A DNA stretch of 64,000 nucleotides from Dasypus novemcinctus. Taxonomy: Eukaryota > Chordata > Mammalia > Cingulata > Dasypodidae. The notes under the pieces were generated by a model. The model did no database searches and was not told where the DNA came from. It saw only the letters and a program-made list of their open reading frames with translations. Shown here in pieces: positions 12,218-23,749 of the stretch; the stretch's first letter is position 1; each line of letters begins with the position of its first letter. The stretch is taken from assembly GCF_030445035.2 (NCBI RefSeq), contig NC_080673.1:182199216-182263215 (forward strand), in the 5' to 3' direction. The position numbers and the translations under genes were made by a program.

Positions 12218-12728
12218 TGTGGTGGTTTGAAGTTGTATGTACCACAGAAAAACATGTACTTAAATCTCATCCATTCCTGTGGGTGTGAACTCATTGTAAG
12301 TAGGACATTTGATGAGGTTACTTCACTTAGCCTCATTCAGGATGGGTCTTAATCCTCGTACCGGAATCCGTTATAAATGCAATGAATACAGAGAGGGAGG
12401 GAGGGGGGAAGGGAAGAAGGTAGTGGAAGAGAGAGCAAGAGCGAGAGCAAGAGAGAGAGAGAGGGAAGAGAGGAAGAAAGCAATGGAAGCAAGAACCCAC
12501 AATCAAAACCTGAAAGAGAAGGGAGAGACCAGCAGGTGCTGCCATGTGCCTTGCCATGTGGCAGAGGAGCTAAGGACCCCTGGCAGCAGGTCTTTGGGAA
12601 GAAAACATCAACTTGATAATGCCTTGATTTAGACATATCCCTGGCTTCAAATGTAAGCTAATACATTCCCATTGTGTAAGCTAACCCATTTCATGGTATC
12701 TGCTTTGGGCAGCCTAGGAAATTAAATA
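12218..12728 (+). repeat. 5' LTR of the MaLR-type element (LTR group A)
   Basis: It starts TGTGGTGGTTTGAAG and ends near GGAAATTAAATA. It contains a GA-rich stretch (12390-12475) and the phrases TGCCATGTGCCTTGCCATGTG and GCCTTGATTT that mark this LTR group. Confidence 0.8.
12393..12475 (+). repeat. GA-rich low-complexity tract in an LTR
   Basis: GAGGGAGG, AGAGAG and GAGAGCAAGAGC runs lie inside the 5' LTR of the MaLR-type element. Confidence 0.85.
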
Positions 12729-14078
12729 GATTTTTGTACCAGGAGAGTAGGGTGCTGCTATTGCACACACCAAAAATGTGGAAACAGCTTTGGAATTGGA
12801 TAATGGGTAGAGGCAACAAGAATTGTGTGGTGCATCATATTAAAGGTCCAGATTCCTCTAAAGAGAGTGTTGGTAGAAATATGGATGCTAAAGATACTTC
12901 TGATGAAGCCTTCAAAGAAAATGATGAACATGTTATTGGAAACTGGAGGCAAGGTGATCCTTGTTTTAAAGTAGCAGAGAACTTGGCAAAATTGAGTTCT
13001 GGTATCAGATGGAAGGCAGAATTTGAAAGTGACAAGCTTGGGTATTTAGCTAAGGAGATTTTCAACCTATTGTGGAAAGTGCAGCCTGGTTTCTCCTTGT
13101 AGCTCATAGTAAAATGCAAGAGGACTGGGATAAGCTGAGAATTGAATTCCTGGGCACAAAGAAATCAGAACTTAATGGTTTGGAAAATTCTGAGTTTCTG
13201 GAAAGCAAATCCCCAGGGTATAGTGTTCCATGTGAGGGTTTAACTGATCCAGTCAGTCATTTCAGTGTAAGTCAGAATTGGAAATACAGTTATCCAGGAA
13301 AGATCTGTTGTTTGATGATTTAGACTCCTGTGTACCATATACGAACCTGACAAGCTTTTTGTAAGATCTATATGAACAAAACCACTGCTAGCCTGAGCTA
13401 AAAGGGATGGATTGAAGGAAAAATCACTTCAGGGGCAGAACTATGGAAGCTGAGGTCTGAACTGAAGAGATCTTTTTAGGCCAGAGAGCGGGCCTACCCC
13501 TGTGTGTGTAGTGGATGAGTATGCCCTGGAGCTTGGAGATAGCAGGCCCACCACCTAATTGTTCAGAAAGAATGCCACCACCCCAGTGTTCTCAGAAGTT
13601 GGAGCAAAATGTGCTCTGGGGATTGTGGGGAGCTTGACTGCCATTCAGATGCTTGAGGAAGGTAGAGTTTCACCCCAGTATGAGGGTAGAGCAAGGCCAC
13701 TGTGGACTCTTGTGGAAGACTTGGAAGGGGTGGGACTGCCACTCCATCAGACCTGGAAGATAAAATATTGTTCAATAGAATTCTCAGACCTTGAATTCTA
13801 ATGGATATATTCTGCAGGGTTTTGGAATTGTTTGGGACCCATGACCCCTATTTTCCTTCCAATTTCTCCCTATGTATATTAGAAGCAAATAACTTGTTCT
13901 CTAGGTTTCACAGGTCCAGACCACGGAAACTGTGCCCTGGAACAGACCACACCAGTAACTGATCAGACTTTGCACTTAGTATTTTTACTGAAATGACAAG
14001 ACTTTTGGGATATTGTGACAGAATGAATGTATTTTACATAGAAAAAGAACATGTCTTTTTGGGATCCAGAGGGTGGAG

Positions 14079-14540
14079 GGTAGTGGTTTGAAGCTGTATA
14101 TACCCCTGAAAAACGTATTCTTAAATCTAATTCATTCCTGTGGGTGTAAACCATTGTAAGTAGTACCTTACAATGATGAGGCTACTTCTATTAAGGTAAG
14201 ACTCACCTCATTAAGGATGGGTCTTAATCCTGTTACTGGAGTCCTTTCTAAATGGAATGAGACAGAGAGAGAGAGAGAGGTATTGAGCCATGGAAGCAAG
14301 AAGCTATAATCAACAAAACCCAGAAGAGAAGAGAGAGACCTGCAGATGCTGCCATGTGCCTTGCCATGTGCCTGAGGAGCCAAGGAAGGATGGGAGCAGG
14401 TCTTCAGGAAGAAAACATCATCTTGATGACACCTTGATTTGAACATTTTTCTGGCTCCAAACTATCAACTAATAAATTCCCGTTGTTTAAGCCAACTCAT
14501 TTCAGGGTATTTGCTTTGAACAGCCTAGAAAACTATAGCA
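14079..14540 (+). repeat. 3' LTR of the MaLR-type element (LTR group A)
   Basis: It matches the 5' LTR across its length (GTGGTTTGAAGCTGTAT, TTCATTCCTGTGGGTGT, TGCTGCCATGTGCC). It ends CTATAGCA followed by the GCACC flank. Confidence 0.8.
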
Positions 14541-14691
14541 GCACCAATCCTACTTTTATCTGAGTACTGATTCTACAATTTTAATCTCTTTGAGACTCAT
14601 CTTCCTTGTCAGCAAAAGGGAATATAATAACATCTACTTCATAGCGGTTTTGTGAGGAATGATCCTCGACACTTATGTGAAGGGATATATC

Positions 14692-15565
14692 TGTTCCCTA
14701 GGGCTGCCAGAACAAAGTATCACAACCTGGGTAACTTAAAAACATCAGAAATTGATTGTTTTGCAGTTTAGAAGGCTAGAAGTCTAATATCAAGGTTTCA
14801 GTAGGGCCATGCTCCATCTGAAAAGTCTAGGGAAGAGTTTGCCCAGCTTCTCATGGTGGCCAGAAGCTTGCAGCTGCATCACTCCAATCTTTGCCTCCAT
14901 CTTCACATGACCATCTTCCCTCTGTGTCTGTGTCTCTATGTTCAAATTTCCCAATTCTTTTTTTTTTTAAGATTTACTTTCTAAAATTTATTTCTCCCCC
15001 CCCCCCGGCCCCGCCCCATTGTCTGCTCTCTGTGTCCATTCGCTGTGTGTTCTTCTGCATCTGCTTGTATTGCCAGGCAGCACCAGGAAACTGCATCTCT
15101 TTTTTATTGCATCATCTTGCTATGTCAGCTCCCCATGTGTGCAGCACCACTCCTGGGCAGGCTGCCCTTTTTTCACGTGGGGCAGCTCTCCTTGAGGGGC
15201 ACACTCCTTGCACGTGGAGCACTCCTACGCAGGGGCACCCCTACATGGCACAGCATTCCTTGCGTGCGGCAGCACTGCACATGGGCCAGCTTACCACATG
15301 GGTCAGGAGGCCCTGGGTATCAAACCCTGGACCCTCCATATGGTAGGTGGGCACTCTATCAGTTGAGCAACGTCCACTTCCCAAATTTCCCAATTCTTAT
15401 AAGGATACTAATCATATGGGATATAGGGCCCACTTTAATCCAGTATGACCTCATCTTAATTTAACTGATTACATCTGCACTTCTTTCCAAATAAGGTCAC
15501 ATTCTGAGGTTCCAAGTAGACATGAATTTTTTTGGGTGGAGGGGGCCACTGTTCAACCCAGTACA
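14692..15565 (-). mobile_element. MLT1-type MaLR LTR, interrupted by a DAS-SINE
   Basis: The pieces 14692-14959 and 15382-15565 together match an MLT1 LTR read on the minus strand (plus-strand phrases CTAGGGCTGCCAGAACAAAG, ATCAAGGTTTCAG, ACCTCATCTTAATTTAACTG, GGTCACATTCTGAGG). The SINE at 14960-15381 splits it. Confidence 0.8.
14960..15381 (-). mobile_element. DAS-SINE inserted in an MLT1 LTR
   Basis: It is flanked by CAAATTTCCCAATTCTT (14943-14959 and 15382-15398). The T-rich left edge is the reversed tail, and the head reads GGAAGTGGACGTTGCTCAAC on the minus strand. Confidence 0.92.
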
Positions 15566-15569
15566 AAGG

Positions 15570-16150
15570 GTACTACAGTGACACAGCCCTTGTCTTCATG
15601 GAGCTTGAGTCTAGCAGGGAGACAGACAACGATCAAATGATCACACAAATAGAATATCCCAATCCATAGTAAATGCTATAAAGAAAAGACTCAGGAGCCA
15701 TTCATATATCCAAGGGATATTCTAGTCTGGGTCCAAGGTCAGTGGGTGAGAGATGAGGGAAAGGATGTGCAGAGAATAAAATGTTCATAAGCTCTGGAAG
15801 TACAGAAGGAATATGGCCAAGAGCATGGCATGGGAAGGGTGAAGACCTTGGCTGGAATACACAGAAATGGAGGAAAGCTTGTAAAACAAAGCCAAAGAGG
15901 GAAGTAGGAGACATCCAGGTCATGAAGGGCCTTCCTGGATCGGGCTGGAAGACTTCAGCAGGGAAGAGCATGCTGGTTTATGTTTTAAAAACTTCACTCA
16001 GGTGTTTGGAGAAGAAATTGGAGGAGTCAAAGGGAAGCACAGAGACTATTTAAAGAGCTAATCCAGTTATCCAGGTGAGAGACAAGAGTCAGTGGCCTAG
16101 GGTGATGGCAGTGGGAATGGAGAGAAGTGGAAACATTTTTTTCTTCAAGA
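15570..16150 (+). repeat. Probable ancient mammalian interspersed repeat
   Basis: Phrases such as TCTTCATGGAGCTTGAGTCT, CAAGAGCATGGCATGGGAAG, GTCATGAAGGGCC and CAGTTATCCAGGTGAGAGAC have the order of a common old mammalian repeat. The family name was not recalled with confidence. Confidence 0.4.
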
Positions 16151-16159
16151 GGAGGAAGA

Positions 16160-16574
16160 GGGAAGTGGACTTGGCCTGATGGATAAGGCATCCGTCTACC
16201 ACATGGGGGGTCTGGGGTTCAAACCCCAGGCCTCCTTGACCCATCTGGAGCTGGCCCACGCGCAGTGTTGATGCGCACAAGGAGTGCCCTGCCACGCAGG
16301 GGTGCCCCCTACATAGGGGAGCCCCATGTGCAAGGAGTGCGTCCCATAAGGAGAGCCGCCCAGTGTGAAAGAAAGTGCAGCTTGCCCAAGAATGGCACCA
16401 CACACACAGAGAACTGACACAGGAAGATGATGCAATAAAAAGAAACTCAGATTCCCGTGCTGCTGACAGCAACAGAAGCGGACAAAGAATGCATAGCAAA
16501 TGGACACAGAGAACAGACAACTGGGGGGGAGAGAAGGGAGAGAAATAAATAAAATAAATCTTTGAAGAAAAAAA
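16160..16574 (+). mobile_element. DAS-SINE
   Basis: Its head is GGGAAGTGGACTTGGCCTGA, with a B-box-like GGGGTTCAAACCCC. The body has ACACAGAGAACAGACAACTG and the tail AAATAAATAAAATAAATC. No clear target duplication was found. Confidence 0.88.
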
Positions 16575-16849
16575 ATGAAATCTAAGGGTAAGCAGCCCAG
16601 GCCTGGCTGCTTAATCAATTCTGAAATCAATAGGGATCCAGGCTTCTTCCAGTATCTTATTCTGCTATACTCAACACATGATACCCACCTCATGATACAA
16701 GATGATTGCTGCAGCTCTAGTGATCACATCTTACTTCTAGCCAAGGACAGTATGAAAAGGAAAGAAAAGGATATGATTTATCTCTATAAAGACACTTTCC
16801 AGAATTTGTACATTTATTTCTGCCTATATTCCATTGGCTAGAACTTTGT

Positions 16850-16985
16850 CACTAGGATGAGAGCTCAGTAAAAGGAGGGACTTTATTTTGTTCATTGTTT
16901 AATACCCAGGATCTACACTGATTCCTGTCACATAGTAGATGTTCAATAAATATTTATTGATTGACTAAATAAATGGGCAAAGTAC
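16850..16985 (+). mobile_element. L2 3' end
   Basis: GGAGGGACTTTATTTTGTTC and GTAGATGTTCAATAAATATT in this order are the standard L2 ending. Confidence 0.7.
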
Positions 16986-17079
16986 ATAGACAATTTAAAA
17001 AGAAGCCCTGGCTTAAGTTGGTTTAAGTGAGAAAAGAAATACAACTAGTAAACAAACACGAGAAATACTGAGGATCTTT

Positions 17080-17700
17080 GGTAATAAAAGACAAGCAAAT
17101 TATAACAATGAGGTACCCTTTCAATGATTAAATTAGCAAGATGAAAAATTGAAATAATATCTAATGCTGATGAAAGTATAATAAATCAGTACTAGTAAAT
17201 AGTTAGCAGCCTTATAAATTAGGAAAGCGATTTGCCCAAACATGCCAGCCTCCCAGTTCCAGGGGCTCATGCACATTACATTGACAGCTCTAGGAGGTGC
17301 CATCCACTTTGCATGCTGCCCCCTAGAGTTGTGCTGATGGTAGCCCTGAAGCTGCCAAAGTATATCAAGTGCCACAAAAATTTGCATAAATGTTCATTGC
17401 AGTGTCATTCATAAAAACCAAAAGCTAAAAATAACCTAAAACTCCAACTATATGGAAATATTTTAGGAAATTAGAGCATATAGTCTGAAGTGAGTAATAG
17501 ACACTAAAAGTAACACTATGAGGAACTATTAAAAATGATAAAATAGTGCTAACTGAGAAATATAATATACAAAATGTACACACACACAATAGCAGTTACG
17601 TAAAACAGTTTTAAAATTTCCTGAATAATAGGGTTATAAGTTTTTGTGGGTTTTTTTCCACTTCCTTACTAATTTACATGTTAAAAAATAAACACATTTC
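17080..17700 (+). mobile_element. Possible old L1 fragment
   Basis: AACAATGAGGTACCCTTTCA, AAAAATAACCTAAAACTCC and the A-rich ending near 17690 fit a very old L1 3' end. Similarity is weak and the middle (17230-17370) is unlike L1. Confidence 0.4.
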
Positions 17701-17894
17701 TAATTTTCAGAGGAAAATGTTACCTTAAAATTACATTTTCAAAAAGTGGTAAGTTGCATGAATACCGTACACAGATTTGTTTTAAAAAACTGTGCAGTAG
17801 AGGAAAAGGCTGGAAAGCTATCCACATACCTTTAACAGAGGTTATCCTGAAGCAGTAGCATTAAGGGTGACTGTAATGTTCGTGACAAAGTGAC

Positions 17895-18060
17895 GCATGG
17901 TAAATTATTATTATCATTTATCAAACCCTTAGCACATACGCGTTTGCTGGGTGCTTTGTACACATCATGGCTTGCCATGTCCTAGCAGTCCTCTGAGTGG
18001 GTGAGGAAATGGAGAGTCACAGCAAAGAAGCTACTTGCCCGAAACCCAGCCACCTTTTGC
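17895..18060 (-). mobile_element. MIR SINE
   Basis: TTTGCTGGGTGCTTTGTACA and GTGAGGAAATGGAGAGTCAC follow an inverted MIR. Confidence 0.6.
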
Positions 18061-19084
18061 TAAGTGACAGCCTTATCAGACAGACATGGAGTTCCCCTTC
18101 CTCTGTAGTGAGGAGGGCAGTTTTACTCATCAGAAAAGATCTACTATGATTGGGGGCCTGGGGTAGGAGAACTTCAGGGGTGGGTTGCAAGCTGTCCTCT
18201 GTGAAGAGCAGGGAAGCACTGGAGCTTACCAAGCACAGCCTTCCCCAGCATAGCCCAGCACAGGGAAAGGAGGGGGAAGCAGAAGTCCCGCAGAAACTTC
18301 TAGAAGTCTGGGATGGTTAAAAGAAGGAAAGAGAAAAGCTCTAGCATGCAGCAGTCTGGGCGGATTTGGGAAGATAGTTGAGAACAGGAATTTAGACACC
18401 AAGTTTCAGAGCAGCAGAAGTAGAAGCGGGGTGGGAGGGAAGTGGAATGCAGAGGAAAGGCAAGAAATTTTAAGAAATATCAGCCTGCCCTGCAAATTGG
18501 GTCTCCCACAATGCGAAATTACCTGGTAACTACATCTGGCTCTCGGGCTTCTGGACTGTGTTTCTCTCTGAAAGTGACACCATATTGAGAATAAATCATG
18601 TAGTGGGCTTGGAAACATATGTGTGGTATATTTGGTCTTATCTGTTTTTCTTCATTTACAAGCATGTGATTAAGTTGTCATGAGAAAAAAAGACAAATAA
18701 ATCTTTAGGTGTTTTCAAATCATTATTCCTTAAGGCTCAGTAAGGCTGGGGGAGCAGTTAACAATTTCATTATCCAGACACCCATTGAGATTGCTTATGT
18801 TCTTTCCTTCTAGGGCAGAATTTGGCAGAGAAGAAGGTCTCCTATGCTCAAGGGTTTTGTGGGCTGCAGGAGACATCTGGGCTCGTGCCCTGCCCTGAAC
18901 TGTATGTTTGGGGGTCCGGGAGACACTTAAATCATTCCAATTCAGTTTGGTCCATTTTTGTCAATTCACCTAGAACTGCACCCAATGCAGAGGACAGGGC
19001 TTGCTCAGAGATGAGACAGGCTTCCGTTTTGCCCAACTTACTCATCACCTGTTCCTTGCGAATCTCCAGTAGTGGACTGTGAAT
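18061..19084. other. Unassigned intergenic sequence
   Basis: No repeat family or exon was recognised. Confidence 0.5.
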
Positions 19085-19195
19085 TTCAGGAGGCCAGTCA
19101 TCCATCTACTCTGTCCATGGCTTATTCCCAGCACCTAGCACAGTGCCTGGCACATACAAGGCACCAAATAAATATATGTTGAGGAATTAAACAAG
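19085..19195 (+). mobile_element. L2 3' end
   Basis: CCCAGCACCTAGCACAGTGC followed by CAAATAAATATATGTTGAGG is the standard L2 ending. Confidence 0.65.
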
Positions 19196-19544
19196 GGCTG
19201 ACACCTTGGAAACACATCAGTCTTTCCCTCTGCAACCTTAACACCTCCCACTGGAATTCTCTCTTTTTAAAACTCCTAAGCAATTGTGGCGCAAAAACCC
19301 TGAGTGAGAATCCAGAGCTGGCCAGGAAAAGAACCAATGTGACAGAGTCATAAAAGGGTATAACGAGCAATGAAACATTGGCTCTGTTAATTTTCCATGT
19401 TTTATTCATTCATATTTACCAAGCACCTACTATGTGCCAGGCACTGTGCTAATGTCCTGGAGATAGAAACCTTTCATCTGGCCATGGTAATGGAGATCAA
19501 TAGAGCATCCCTAGAATTAACCTACCCCATTAGTCATACCAAAT

Positions 19545-20395
19545 TATTATTCAGTGCTTATGGTTGAGGCACTGTTCTAAGTGCTTTCCATATATCACTT
19601 TGTTTAATCTTCACAACCCGATGAGGTAGGTAACTGTATTAGTCAGCCAGAGGAGTGCTGATGCAAAGTACCAGAAATCTGTTGGCCTTTACAAAGGTTA
19701 TCTGTTTGGAATAAAGCGTACAGTTAAAGGCCCTAAAGAGTCCAGCTCAAGGTTACTTCCTTACCAAACTCTATTGTCACATGTTGAAGCAAGATGTTAG
19801 ACAACATCTGTGAGGGTTCAGGCTTCCTCTTCCCTTTTAAGGTGCCGTGGGGACACCTTCTTCCGATCTCAGCTGTAGGCTGCCGTAGAGCTCCTCTCTC
19901 TTCCAGGGCTCATTTCTTTTCAGGCTCAGCTGTTCTGCTCTCTTCACAAGGTCAGCTGTAGACTATCAGGAAAATGGCTCATCTCTCTACCCAGGACCTC
20001 TGCTGTGTCTATTGGGCTGCCTCTCTTCCTCCATGTATCTTCTCTGTGTTTCTCCTTCTGCATTCTTCATTGTTTACATCGCCCACCAAGGGGGTGGGGA
20101 CTCAATCCTACATGCCCTAATGATGTGGTAGAATCAAAGCCCTCATCTTGATTTAATCAAATAAATGTAAAGTCTTTGGATTTAAATCAAAGGGTATCAT
20201 GCCCAGAGGAACAGAGCAGTTTGCAAACATAGTCAATATCTTTTTGGGAATTCATAAATAATACCAAACTGCTACAGTAGCATTATTTCATCCCCATTTT
20301 ATAGATGTGAAAACTGAGACTCAGAAAAGTAAAATCATTGTTCATGTTCCACAAGTGACCAGTGGTGAAGACCAGGCTCCAGTGCCTGTAATCTG
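19545..20395 (-). mobile_element. MIR split by a solo LTR
   Basis: The pieces 19545-19634 (GGCACTGTTCTAAGTGCTTT) and 20277-20395 (CATTTTATAGATGTGAAAAC) join into a MIR once the LTR is removed. Confidence 0.75.
19635..20276 (-). mobile_element. Solo LTR, group B, inserted in a MIR
   Basis: On the minus strand it starts TGTAGCAGTTTGG and ends GGCTGACTAATACA. The flanks GTAAC (19630-19634) and GTAGC (20277-20281) fit an aged 5-bp duplication. MIR sequence stops at the left edge and resumes at the right edge. Confidence 0.8.
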
Positions 20396-20439
20396 ATGCC
20401 TGAGCTTGAGTTCTTAATGGCTCCAGGAAGCTTTCCAAG

Positions 20440-20566
20440 ACCAGGATTACTGGTCTGGATAAAAAGGCAGATCCCCACGCATCAAGCCAAAGGATCGGAA
20501 TCTCTGGGAAGAGGAGCCTGGTAGTCCCATTTTTTAACCACTGCCCCAGGTGATTGAGATGTGCAT
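20440..20566 (-). mobile_element. MER5-like hAT element
   Basis: GGCAGATCCCCACGCATC, GGAATCTCTGGGAAGAGG and CCCCAGGTGATTGAGATG follow the order of an inverted MER5A-type element. Confidence 0.55.
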
Positions 20567-20658
20567 TAAATTTTGTTAACAGAACTTAATTTTACTGCCC
20601 TTCTCTGTGTGAGTTTATCAAATCTTTAGCATTACCCCCTGCTTTCTGCCAACCAATG

Positions 20659-20810
20659 GGAAGGAAGGAAGGAAGGAAGGAAGGAAGGAAGGAAGGAAGG
20701 AAGGAAGGAAGGAAGGAAGGAAGGAAGGAAGGGAGGGAGGGAGGGAGGGAGGGAGGGAGGGAGGGAGGGAGGGAGGAAGGAAGGAAGGAAGGAAGGAAGG
20801 AAGGAAGGAA
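20659..20810 (+). repeat. (GGAA)n-(GGGA)n-(GGAA)n microsatellite
   Basis: An uninterrupted polypurine tract: GGAA units, then a central block of GGGA units, then GGAA units again. The open frames through it are low-complexity artefacts. Confidence 0.99.
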
Positions 20811-21379
20811 ATTTACTCCCAGTTGGGCTCTGTTTTGGTTCAGGGCTGGTGGACACCAAGCCCTCACTAGTCTGGACCCCCACTATAGTGCTCCCCGCTA
20901 TTGAAGCAGCTGCTGATGGGAGTGATGAATCTCAGAAGAAGACACCCCCTATGGAGAGCAACGCTGCCCAGTTCAAGCAGCTAGCTGCAAGGTACAGCCA
21001 TGGGGTGAAATTTAACTGTACCCAGGAGTCAAACCCTGAATCTTTCCGGAGAAACACAGCACTGGGCCAGCTCTTAGTGAGCAGGGTCCGCAGTCATTCC
21101 ATAGACAGGAAGACTCATGCAGCAAGGCATGGCAGGAGGGAGGAGTAGACACAGGAGTCCGGGCTCCAAACTGGTACACGATCCTAGAATAAGGGAGAGA
21201 GTCTCATGTTGCAGACAGTGGTGTGAAGCTGAGTCTTCTGGGACTATGAGGGGACATTCACCTGCAGAAGAAGTAAGGAGACCTACTTGCCAGTTCTCAC
21301 CAGCAAATCACGTGACCACTTTGAGTTTCACTTTCCTTGGCTGGAAAAGGAAAATAATCACTAATATTAGACAGCATTT
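20811..21379. other. Unassigned intergenic sequence
   Basis: Two overlapping plus-strand frames of about 95-99 codons (20849-21148 and 21117-21404) show no domain and no conserved-looking start context, so they are not called as genes. Confidence 0.45.
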
Positions 21380-21600
21380 TGTACTACCACTTATGATTTA
21401 TTGAGCATTTTGTGTGTGTCAGCACTATATTGAATAAATCAATCAATCTTTATAACAAATATCTATGAAGTCATTTTTGATCCCCACTGTACAGGTGAGG
21501 AAAATGAGGCTTACAGAGGTCAAGAATTTGCTGATATTTCCCAACAGGTAACTAGTGAAATCCAGATTAGTTCCCAGGTGCGTTTGATGCCAAAGTCTGT
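21380..21600 (-). mobile_element. MIR SINE
   Basis: ATTTATTGAGCATTTTGTGT, CCCCACTGTACAGGTGAGGA and CAACAGGTAACTAGTGAAAT follow an inverted MIR. Confidence 0.7.
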
Positions 21601-22161
21601 CCTAATAACTATGTATAGCATCTCCACTGTTGTTTCCACTTTTAGTCTTCAAAGGGACTCAAACATGAGGTGTTAATCGTTCCAAATAAGAGAGGCACCA
21701 CTCCATCTTCCCAGCCCCGTATCCTAAATCTTGACAGTGAAAGTGCCAATTTATTAATATGCAGCAGGACTCAGCAAAGACAGTATATAGCTCCATCACA
21801 GGACAGGATGAATTAAAAGACTTGTCAGTGCACAAGGGACACAGATGTTTCTAGTGAATAGACCAAATCTTGGTGGACCAAGCAGCATATCTGGGTGCCA
21901 CTGCTGTCATCTGCTTTCCCAAGGGCCTGAACGGGGTATATCTTCTAAACAGCACGTGTTGAGAGGCTTTGATAGACCACAGAGGTTCAAAGAAAGGCCT
22001 CCATTCCAGCCCAGTACCCTTCTCTAACTTCACTTCCCACTGTTGCCCCATCATTCCAACACCCCAGGGCATTTACACTTGCGATGACCCCTGCCAGGAA
22101 TGCTATTCCTTCTTCCCAAGGCTTCTTCCTTCTCGTCCTTCGGGTTTCAGATCATGGTCCT

Positions 22162-22716
22162 TGTAGCAGGCTGATATGGTTATGAATTCCAAAAATAGAT
22201 ATCGGATTATGTTTATAATCTTATCTGTACCTGAGCCTGATTGAGTTATGATTAGAGCTCTAATTGGGCATTGAGTGCCCACCCCTTGGTGGGTGGGGAT
22301 TCACAGATAAAAGGCATGGCAAAGGACAGAGTTGTGGGTTTTCTGATGATGGAGTTTTGATGTTGGAGTTTGATGTTGAAGTCTTAAGTTGAAGCCCCAG
22401 GGCAAGAGACAGAGCCATTTGCCTGATAGTCTACAGCTGACCTTGTGGAGAGAGGCAAGCCTAGAGAGCCTCATAGTCTACAGCTGACCTTGTGGAGGAA
22501 ACAGAGGCATTGAGCCCAGAGGAACCCAGAGAGGCTGAACCTTCACAGACATCAGCAGCCATCTTGCTACAACATGTGGAAATAGACTTTGGTGAGGGAA
22601 GTAACTTATTCTTTATGATGTGGTAACTGTAAGCTCCTACCCCAAATAAATACCCTTTATAATGCACAGCAGATTTCTGGTGTTTTGCATCAGCACCCCT
22701 TTGGCTGACTAATACA
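22162..22716 (+). mobile_element. Solo LTR, group B (MaLR-like)
   Basis: It starts TGTAGCAGGCTGATATGG and ends GGCTGACTAATACA. The flanks GTCCT and GTCCC are a near-perfect 5-bp target duplication. The landmarks ATGAATTCCAAAAATAGATA and CCAAATAAATACCC recur in the LTRs at 19.6 and 29.2 kb. Confidence 0.8.
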
Positions 22717-23088
22717 GTCCCCTACCAAAAGGAAGCTTTTCCTGACTAGTCTAAATTAGCACCGTGATCCATTACTCTCCATCACATCTCCCTGATTTCC
22801 TTCCTATGGGGTGCTTAATACTAATTAGAATGACCATGCTCATCTGCTGATGTGCTTATGGGTTAACTCCAGGCCCTGTTCCCTTACTCCTGCCAGGAGA
22901 ATGGGCCCTTCATGGTAGAAAAGGCCCAACCTGCCATGATCACCATTGTATCTATCCTGGCAATGGTTGACCCTAAATTAGCATGTGGTGAATGAATGGA
23001 TGGATGAGTAAATAGATGAATGAAAAGTTTCACTAACTTTCTTGCAACAAAGATCCAGGAGCCTCTATTTCTATTCAAAAGTGCTCCC

Positions 23089-23500
23089 AGGAAGCAGATT
23101 TGACTCAGTGGATAGAGCATCTGCCTACCACGTAGGAGGTCCAAGGTTCAAACCCAGGGCCTCCTGACCTGTGTGGTAAAGCTGGCCCACACACAGTGCT
23201 GATGCACGCAAGGAGTGCCATGCCATATAGGGGTGTCCCCCGCGTAGGGGAGCCCCACACGCAAGGAGTGTGCCCCATAAGGAGAACCACCCTGTGTGAA
23301 AAAAGTGCAGCCAGCCCAGGAGTGGGGCCACACACACAGAGAGTTGATGCAGCAAGATGACACAACAAAAAGAGACACAGATTCCCAGTGCCGCTGACAA
23401 GAATACAAGCGGACATAGAAGAACACACAGTGAATGGACACAGAGAGCAGGCAACTGCGGGGGGTGGGGGTGGGGAGGGGGAGAGAAGGGTAGAGGAATT
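23089..23500 (+). mobile_element. DAS-SINE
   Basis: Its head is GGAAGCAGATTTGACTCAGT, with the standard body (GCACGCAAGGAGTGCCATGC, CACACAGTGAATGGACACAG) and a G-rich stretch before a poor A-rich tail. Confidence 0.88.
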
Positions 23501-23749
23501 TAAAAACTCTAGAGTCCAGTACAGATGCTATACAGTATAGCATCCAGGGAAGAGTGGAAGAGGCTGGCAAATACCAGTAAATGACTCTTTCTACATGGAA
23601 GTTACCATTGTCCATCCCCCACTCTTGTGGCAGACAGTAGTGGGGTCTGGCCCCGATGTAGATTGCTGGTATCAGAGAGGGATATAAAAATTCCAGTTTC
23701 CCAAGATCCAGGGGGAGGGGAGTGTAGGTGAGGGGCACAGACTGATCGC

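Larger units (their letters stand above)
12218..14540 (+). mobile_element. Full-length MaLR-type (ERVL-MaLR) LTR retrotransposon
   Basis: Two related LTRs in the same orientation (about 12218-12728 and 14079-14540) bracket a 1.35-kb internal region. That region begins TTTTTGTACCAGGAG and resembles the THE1/MST internal sequence. The flanks GCACT and GCACC suggest an aged 5-bp target duplication. The internal region is a known non-coding, gag-derived remnant type; open frames such as 12734-13102 are short and there is no polymerase. The element is a relic with no sign of coding capacity. Confidence 0.85.

Noticed and set aside
12734..13323. Open frames inside the MaLR internal region
   Set aside because: They are short remnants in a non-coding element type and do not make an intact gene.
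20659..20810. CRISPR-like repeat array
   Set aside because: It is a pure tetranucleotide microsatellite with no spacers, in a mammalian genome.
20592..20904. Repetitive FLPS and KEGR/GREG-type open frames
   Set aside because: They are translations of the GGAA/GGGA microsatellite.
23148..23738. 196-codon open frame on the minus strand
   Set aside because: Most of it is the reverse strand of a DAS-SINE; similar Ser/Cys/Leu-rich frames occur in every DAS-SINE copy.
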